Origin: Pseudomonadota bacterium
Lineage (GTDB): Bacteria; Pseudomonadota; Alphaproteobacteria; Rhizobiales; Xanthobacteraceae
DNA length: 10,524 bases
Assembly (NCBI GenBank): GCA_023432845.1
Contig: JAEZEY010000309.1
Coordinates: forward strand, 1-10,524
Reading direction: 5' to 3'
The notes under the pieces are model-generated. The model had not been told where the DNA came from. It did no database searches and was given only the letters and a program-made list of their open reading frames with translations. Positions 7,091 through 10,524 of this stretch are shown here, piece after piece; position 1 is the first letter of the stretch; each line of letters opens with the position of its first letter. The translations under genes and the position numbers were made by a program.

Positions 7091-8712
7091 CAATAAACAT
7101 CCTGCTGGTAGCGGCCCTTCTTCTTCAGGTCGTTGACGAACAGCACCGCCTCTTCGCCCGCTTTGCCGCCGTGCTCAGCGACAATATCGACCAGCGCCAG
7201 TTCAACATCCTTGGCCATGCGCTTGGCGTCGCCGCAGACATAGACATGCGCGCCCTCGGCCAGCCACGCCCAGATGTCGCGACCGGTCTCGCGCATGCGG
7301 TCCTGCACATAAATCTTCTCATCGCCGTCACGCGACCAGGCGAGCGTCAGCCGCGTGAGGAAGCCGGAGGCGCGCATGGCTTTTAATTCGTCCTCATAGA
7401 AGAAGTCGCAGGCCGAACGCTGGTGGCCGAAGAACAGCCAGTTGCGGCCCGGCGCCTTGTCGGCGAGACGGTCGTGCAGGAAGGCGCGGAACGGTGCGAC
7501 GCCGGTGCCGGGGCCGATCATGATAATTGAGACGTTGCCATCTTTCGGCAGCGCGAAGGCATGCGCCTTCTGCACATAGGCCTTCAGCACCGCGCCGGGT
7601 TCGATGCGCTCGGCGAGCAAGGTTGAGCAGACGCCGAGACGCTGACGGTTCTTGATCATGTAGCGCACGGTGTCGACCGTAAGCGTGACGCGATTCGGAT
7701 CCATCTTCGGCGACGACGAGATGGAGTACAGCCGCGGCTGCAATGGATCGAGCGACTCTACGAGGGCTTCCGGATCGGGCGCGGTGCCAGCGAATTTTTC
7801 GAGCGCGGCGAGCACGTCGAGCGTCGCAACATCCTTGTCCGGATCCTCGCCGGTCGCCAGCGCGCGGGCTTTCTTCCGGCGCTCACCGCCAGTGATGTAG
7901 GAAAACAGCTGGAACAGCATGTCCGGCGCCGGCGAGAGTGAGACGCTGTCGGTCAGGGCCTGTCGCAGTGTGCGGCCATTAATGTCGTAATCCGGCGGTG
8001 CGCCGAGCGCCGACATCACCTGTTCGACGAGCTTTGGATCGTTATGCGGAAACAACCCAAAGGCATCGCCGACCCGATACTCGATACCCGAGCCCGTAAG
8101 ATCGATCTCGACGTGCCAGGTTTCCTTCTCCGAGCCGGGCTTGTTCAGTAGCGTGCGCGACAGCACTTTCGCGGTGGAGGGATTATCACGCGAGGTGCCG
8201 GACTTCGACGCCGCAGGCCTGGCCTCGGCAGAAACGGCGGACGGCTCTGCCGCTGCTTTCGGCTCGCTGCCGATCTGCTCATACAGCGCCTTGACCATGC
8301 GCGCGGTTTCCTTGCCGCCCGGTGCGCACAGGCTCAGCCGCGTCTCGGCGCCGGACATGATGGCGCCTGAATAGTTCCGGCAATCGTAGCCGCACTGGCC
8401 GCAATCCTGCTGCGCCATCGCCGCCATCATCTTCCAGCGCAGCGGCTTGTCTTCCGCGAGCTTCATGCGCTCGGCGATGGTGAGCGTCTGGTCGTGCCAG
8501 GGGGCGCCGCCGTCGTCGTCTTCGGGGTGTTCCGCGCCGTCGGCGCCGTCGAGGATGGCCTTGGCCTGATCGGCCGACAATGGAGTAACGCCGCTGCTGT
8601 CGAGCGCAATGAGGCCGGCGAAAAAGCCGTTGAGCCAGAAGCGCTGCTCCTCGGAAAACGGCGCGGTCTCCGGCACGAGACTCGGCAGCGGCGACGGGAC
8701 GTTCTGCGTCAT
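7090..8712 (-). CDS. CysJ-like NADPH/FAD reductase with an Fe-S domain in place of the flavodoxin domain, 540 aa
   Basis: Predicted NADPH-dependent electron donor for NirA, and possibly NasA. Residues 180-540 match the FAD/NADPH half of sulfite reductase flavoprotein: RLYSISSSP (327-335) and GVCSTLL (360-366) for FAD; IGPGTGVAPFR (399-409), FFGHQR (427-432) and YVCGD (491-495) for NADPH; Ser460, Arg461, Lys466 and Tyr468 as expected 2'-phosphate contacts; and a CysJ-like end YQQDVY with terminal Tyr540. There is no flavodoxin domain. Instead residues 98-145 carry Cys104-x2-Cys107-x3-Cys111-x17-Cys129-A-P-G-G, the pattern of small [4Fe-4S] domains such as that of RnfB. Residues 149-178 are an Ala/Pro/Ser-rich flexible linker, and residues 19-34 repeat a motif at the start of NirA. 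The start overlaps the nirA stop as ATGA, with a strong GGAGG 7 nt upstream. E. coli CysJ is 599 aa. Databases probably call this 'sulfite reductase subunit alpha'; nitrite rather than sulfite is inferred from context. Confidence 0.9.
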   Translation of the reverse strand: MTQNVPSPLPSLVPETAPFSEEQRFWLNGFFAGLIALDSSGVTPLSADQAKAILDGADGAEHPEDDDGGAPWHDQTLTIAERMKLAEDKPLRWKMMAAMAQQDCGQCGYDCRNYSGAIMSGAETRLSLCAPGGKETARMVKALYEQIGSEPKAAAEPSAVSAEARPAASKSGTSRDNPSTAKVLSRTLLNKPGSEKETWHVEIDLTGSGIEYRVGDAFGLFPHNDPKLVEQVMSALGAPPDYDINGRTLRQALTDSVSLSPAPDMLFQLFSYITGGERRKKARALATGEDPDKDVATLDVLAALEKFAGTAPDPEALVESLDPLQPRLYSISSSPKMDPNRVTLTVDTVRYMIKNRQRLGVCSTLLAERIEPGAVLKAYVQKAHAFALPKDGNVSIIMIGPGTGVAPFRAFLHDRLADKAPGRNWLFFGHQRSACDFFYEDELKAMRASGFLTRLTLAWSRDGDEKIYVQDRMRETGRDIWAWLAEGAHVYVCGDAKRMAKDVELALVDIVAEHGGKAGEEAVLFVNDLKKKGRYQQDVY

Positions 8713-10469
8713 TCTCCCGCCTCCGCCTTGAACATGATCCTGAGCGCCTCGACGTCATGGCGGCGCGAGAACGCGAGGAACGTCTCGTCGCCATCGCGGT
8801 GCGCGAGATAGCCCTTGAGCATGCGCTCGATGGTGCGCGGCGCATCGACGGCCTTGACGTCGCGATAGAGATCGCGCGCCAGCGCGGCATCGGGGCCGAA
8901 GCCGCCACCGACCAGGATGTGATAACCCTCGGCCGGATCGGCCTCCTCGCCCATATCGACCTTGCAGGCGATCATTCCGATGTCGCCGATGTAATGCTGC
9001 GCGCAGGAATGATGGCAACCGGTGAGATGGATGTTCACCGGACTGTCGAGCCTGACGCGCGGCTCGCACCACTCAGCGATTTCCTCGGCCGTCTCCTTGG
9101 TATGCGCAGCGGCGAAACGGCAGCCGGTCGCGCCGGTGCAGGCGATAAGCCCGGCCCGGATCGGTGTCGCTTCGGTCTTGAGACCGAGCGCCTCAACAGC
9201 GGCGACCGCATCCTTGATGCGCGTATCCGCGACGCCAGAGATCAACAGATTCTGCCATACGGTCAGGCGGATATCGCCATCGCCGAAATCCTGCGCGATC
9301 CCGGCGAGCCCGCGCATCTGCGCCGTATTCATCTTGCCCGCCGGAAAGATGACGCCGATCCAATTCAGCCCCAACTGCTTTTGTGGGTGCACACCAATAT
9401 GCGCGGTTCGATCAAAGCTTGGGCGCGGCGCGATGGCCTCGGCAGGTACATGAACGAGCTTTCGGCCCAGCTTTTCCTCGACATGGGCGAGGAACTTCTC
9501 GAATCCCCAGGCGTCGAGCACATATTTCAGCCGCGCCTTGTTGCGGTCGGTGCGGTCGCCGTGCTCGATATAGACGCGGACGATGGCGTCGGCGACCGCC
9601 GTCGCCTCCTCCGGCTTGAGGATGACGCCGGTGTCGCGGGCGAAATCGCGATGCCCGGTAATGCCACCGAGCGCGAGGCGGAAATAGACGCCCGGCACCA
9701 CGCCGAAACCGTCCCTCACCTCCACCGCCTGGAAACCGATATCGTTGGTGTCCTCGAGCACGGCGATGCGGCCTGCGCCATCGAAGCCGACATTGAACTT
9801 GCGCGGCAGGCCAAAGAGCGCGCGTTCATTGAGAATGTGGAAGTGCCACTCGCGCGCATAAGGCCGCGTATCGATGAGCTCCTGCGGGTCGATGCCGGCC
9901 GTCGGCGTACCGGTGACGTTACGGATATTGTCGGCGCCGGAACCGCGCGAGCCGAGGCCAAGCTCCATGATGCCCTCGACGACCTCAACAGCGTTCTTCG
10001 GCTCGATCTCTCGGATCTGCAGGTTGGCGCGCGTCGTGACGTGGCAATACGGCCCGGCGAAGCGATCGGTGAGATCGGCCAGACCGGAGAGCTGCCAGTG
10101 CTTGAGGATGCCGTTCGGAATGCGCAGGCGGCACATATAAGATGACTGCGCCGGCGCCACATAGAACAGGCCGTAATAGCGCCAGCGGAAGTTGTCCGGC
10201 GGTTTCGGCGCTTCGTTGTTCTTGGCCTGGGTCTTCAGCCGGTCATAGGCATCGAACGGATGCTGCTCGCGCTTGATCTTCTCCTGGTCGTTGAGCTTGC
10301 CGCCTTTGGCGACTGTCGCATCCTGCGCCTTGATGTGAACTGCGTCGGGTCCACTCGGCTCGGTGCCGCCGCCTTTCGGCAAGGTGCCGCGCGCGGCGCG
10401 CGCCGCCGTGAGGCCGGAGGCGAAGCCTTCGAGATAACGCTTCTGGTCAGGGGTGAAGTCGCTCGACAT
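8709..10469 (-). CDS. nirA: Assimilatory nitrite reductase, siroheme/[4Fe-4S] (NirA type), 586 aa
   Basis: Cytoplasmic six-electron reduction of nitrite to ammonium. Two nitrite/sulfite reductase repeats are visible, with MCRLRIPNG (112-120), TTRANLQIREI (145-155) and NIRNVTGTP (181-189) as siroheme and substrate-pocket segments. The cluster/siroheme cysteines are Cys444-x5-Cys450 and Cys485-x3-Cys489 in CTGATGC and GCHHSC. LPRKFN puts Lys224 and Asn226 where spinach nitrite reductase has Lys/Asn and sulfite reductases have Lys/Lys, favouring nitrite. The first 70 residues are an extra N-terminal stretch; residues 5-20 (FTPDQKRYLEGFASGL) resemble the start of the next gene's product. The ATG at 10469 has AGGG 7 nt upstream. 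It is the first gene of the operon in the window, followed by the reductase with a 4-nt overlap. Ferredoxin is the usual donor of this class, but here a NADPH reductase is co-encoded. A sulfite reductase role is the main alternative, made less likely by nasA and by Asn226. Confidence 0.95.
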   Translation of the reverse strand: MSSDFTPDQKRYLEGFASGLTAARAARGTLPKGGGTEPSGPDAVHIKAQDATVAKGGKLNDQEKIKREQHPFDAYDRLKTQAKNNEAPKPPDNFRWRYYGLFYVAPAQSSYMCRLRIPNGILKHWQLSGLADLTDRFAGPYCHVTTRANLQIREIEPKNAVEVVEGIMELGLGSRGSGADNIRNVTGTPTAGIDPQELIDTRPYAREWHFHILNERALFGLPRKFNVGFDGAGRIAVLEDTNDIGFQAVEVRDGFGVVPGVYFRLALGGITGHRDFARDTGVILKPEEATAVADAIVRVYIEHGDRTDRNKARLKYVLDAWGFEKFLAHVEEKLGRKLVHVPAEAIAPRPSFDRTAHIGVHPQKQLGLNWIGVIFPAGKMNTAQMRGLAGIAQDFGDGDIRLTVWQNLLISGVADTRIKDAVAAVEALGLKTEATPIRAGLIACTGATGCRFAAAHTKETAEEIAEWCEPRVRLDSPVNIHLTGCHHSCAQHYIGDIGMIACKVDMGEEADPAEGYHILVGGGFGPDAALARDLYRDVKAVDAPRTIERMLKGYLAHRDGDETFLAFSRRHDVEALRIMFKAEAGE

Positions 10470-10483
10470 GACTTTACCCTGTC

Positions 10484-10519
10484 ATTCCGGGGCATGCGCG
10501 CAGCGCATGAGCCCGGAAT
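10484..10519. repeat. Palindromic intergenic element upstream of nirA
   Basis: The palindrome has outer arms ATTCCGGG (10484-10491) and CCCGGAAT (10512-10519) and inner arms CATGCGC (10493-10499) and GCGCATG (10503-10509), around a 3-nt loop with a 1/2-nt internal bulge. That gives 15 base pairs in a very stable hairpin. It resembles the short G+C-rich palindromes with ATTCCGGG...CCCGGAAT ends that recur between genes in Bradyrhizobium-like genomes (from memory, not searched). It ends 14 bp before the nirA ATG and only 3 bp before the Shine-Dalgarno AGGG (10477-10480). Either the operon promoter lies beyond the window and this hairpin is in the leader RNA, or the element spans the promoter region. 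Confidence 0.7.
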
Positions 10520-10524
10520 CCAGC

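Noticed and set aside
8757..10145. Long plus-strand open frame (about 462 codons) opposite nirA
   Set aside because: It has no recognisable motif and lies wholly within a clear NirA coding region; it is a high-GC shadow.
1..10524. CRISPR array, prophage, insertion sequence or defence system
   Set aside because: There are no spaced direct repeats, transposase, integrase or phage-like genes; all long genes are metabolic.

Overview
The window looks like chromosomal DNA of a high-GC alphaproteobacterium, most likely Hyphomicrobiales (Bradyrhizobium/Rhodopseudomonas/Pseudolabrys-like). The reasons are the GC-rich third codon positions, a tRNA-Arg(TCG) with encoded CCA, the style of the assimilatory nitrate enzymes, and a short G+C-rich palindrome of the kind scattered between genes in that group. 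I cannot fix the genus from sequence alone.

About three quarters of the window (10469 down to 2932, minus strand) is one tightly packed operon for assimilatory nitrate reduction. Its order of transcription is: a siroheme/[4Fe-4S] nitrite reductase (nirA); a CysJ-like NADPH/FAD reductase in which a four-cysteine Fe-S domain replaces the flavodoxin (FMN) domain; a molybdenum nitrate reductase with an added C-terminal [2Fe-2S] domain (nasA); and a siroheme synthase (cysG). Successive genes overlap by 4, 1 and about 20 nt, which points to translational coupling. The inferred logic is that NasA reduces nitrate to nitrite, NirA reduces nitrite to ammonium, CysG makes NirA's siroheme, and the Fe-S flavoprotein carries electrons from NADPH to NirA and perhaps also to NasA. 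No transporter, regulator, ferredoxin, nirBD or nasC gene lies in the window. The operon promoter must lie at or beyond the right edge, because a palindromic element sits 14 bp before the nirA start and the window ends just after it.

A tRNA-Arg(TCG) gene follows cysG on the same strand after 26 bp. Its 3' CCA end lies inside an 11-bp inverted repeat that separates it from the convergent gene to its left.

The left quarter carries a separate, catabolic-looking set: a GabD-like NAD(P)-dependent aldehyde dehydrogenase on the plus strand, and, diverging from it across a 163-bp intergenic region, a classical short-chain dehydrogenase followed by a 69-residue protein of unknown function. A hairpin-forming sequence lies at the extreme left, just past that small gene.

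The most unusual feature is the Fe-S-for-FMN exchange in the reductase, together with an N-terminal helical motif that it shares with its neighbour NirA. Both suggest a dedicated NADPH-to-nitrite reductase complex that needs no ferredoxin. This family probably exists in databases as 'sulfite reductase subunit alpha', so the novelty would be functional rather than taxonomic.
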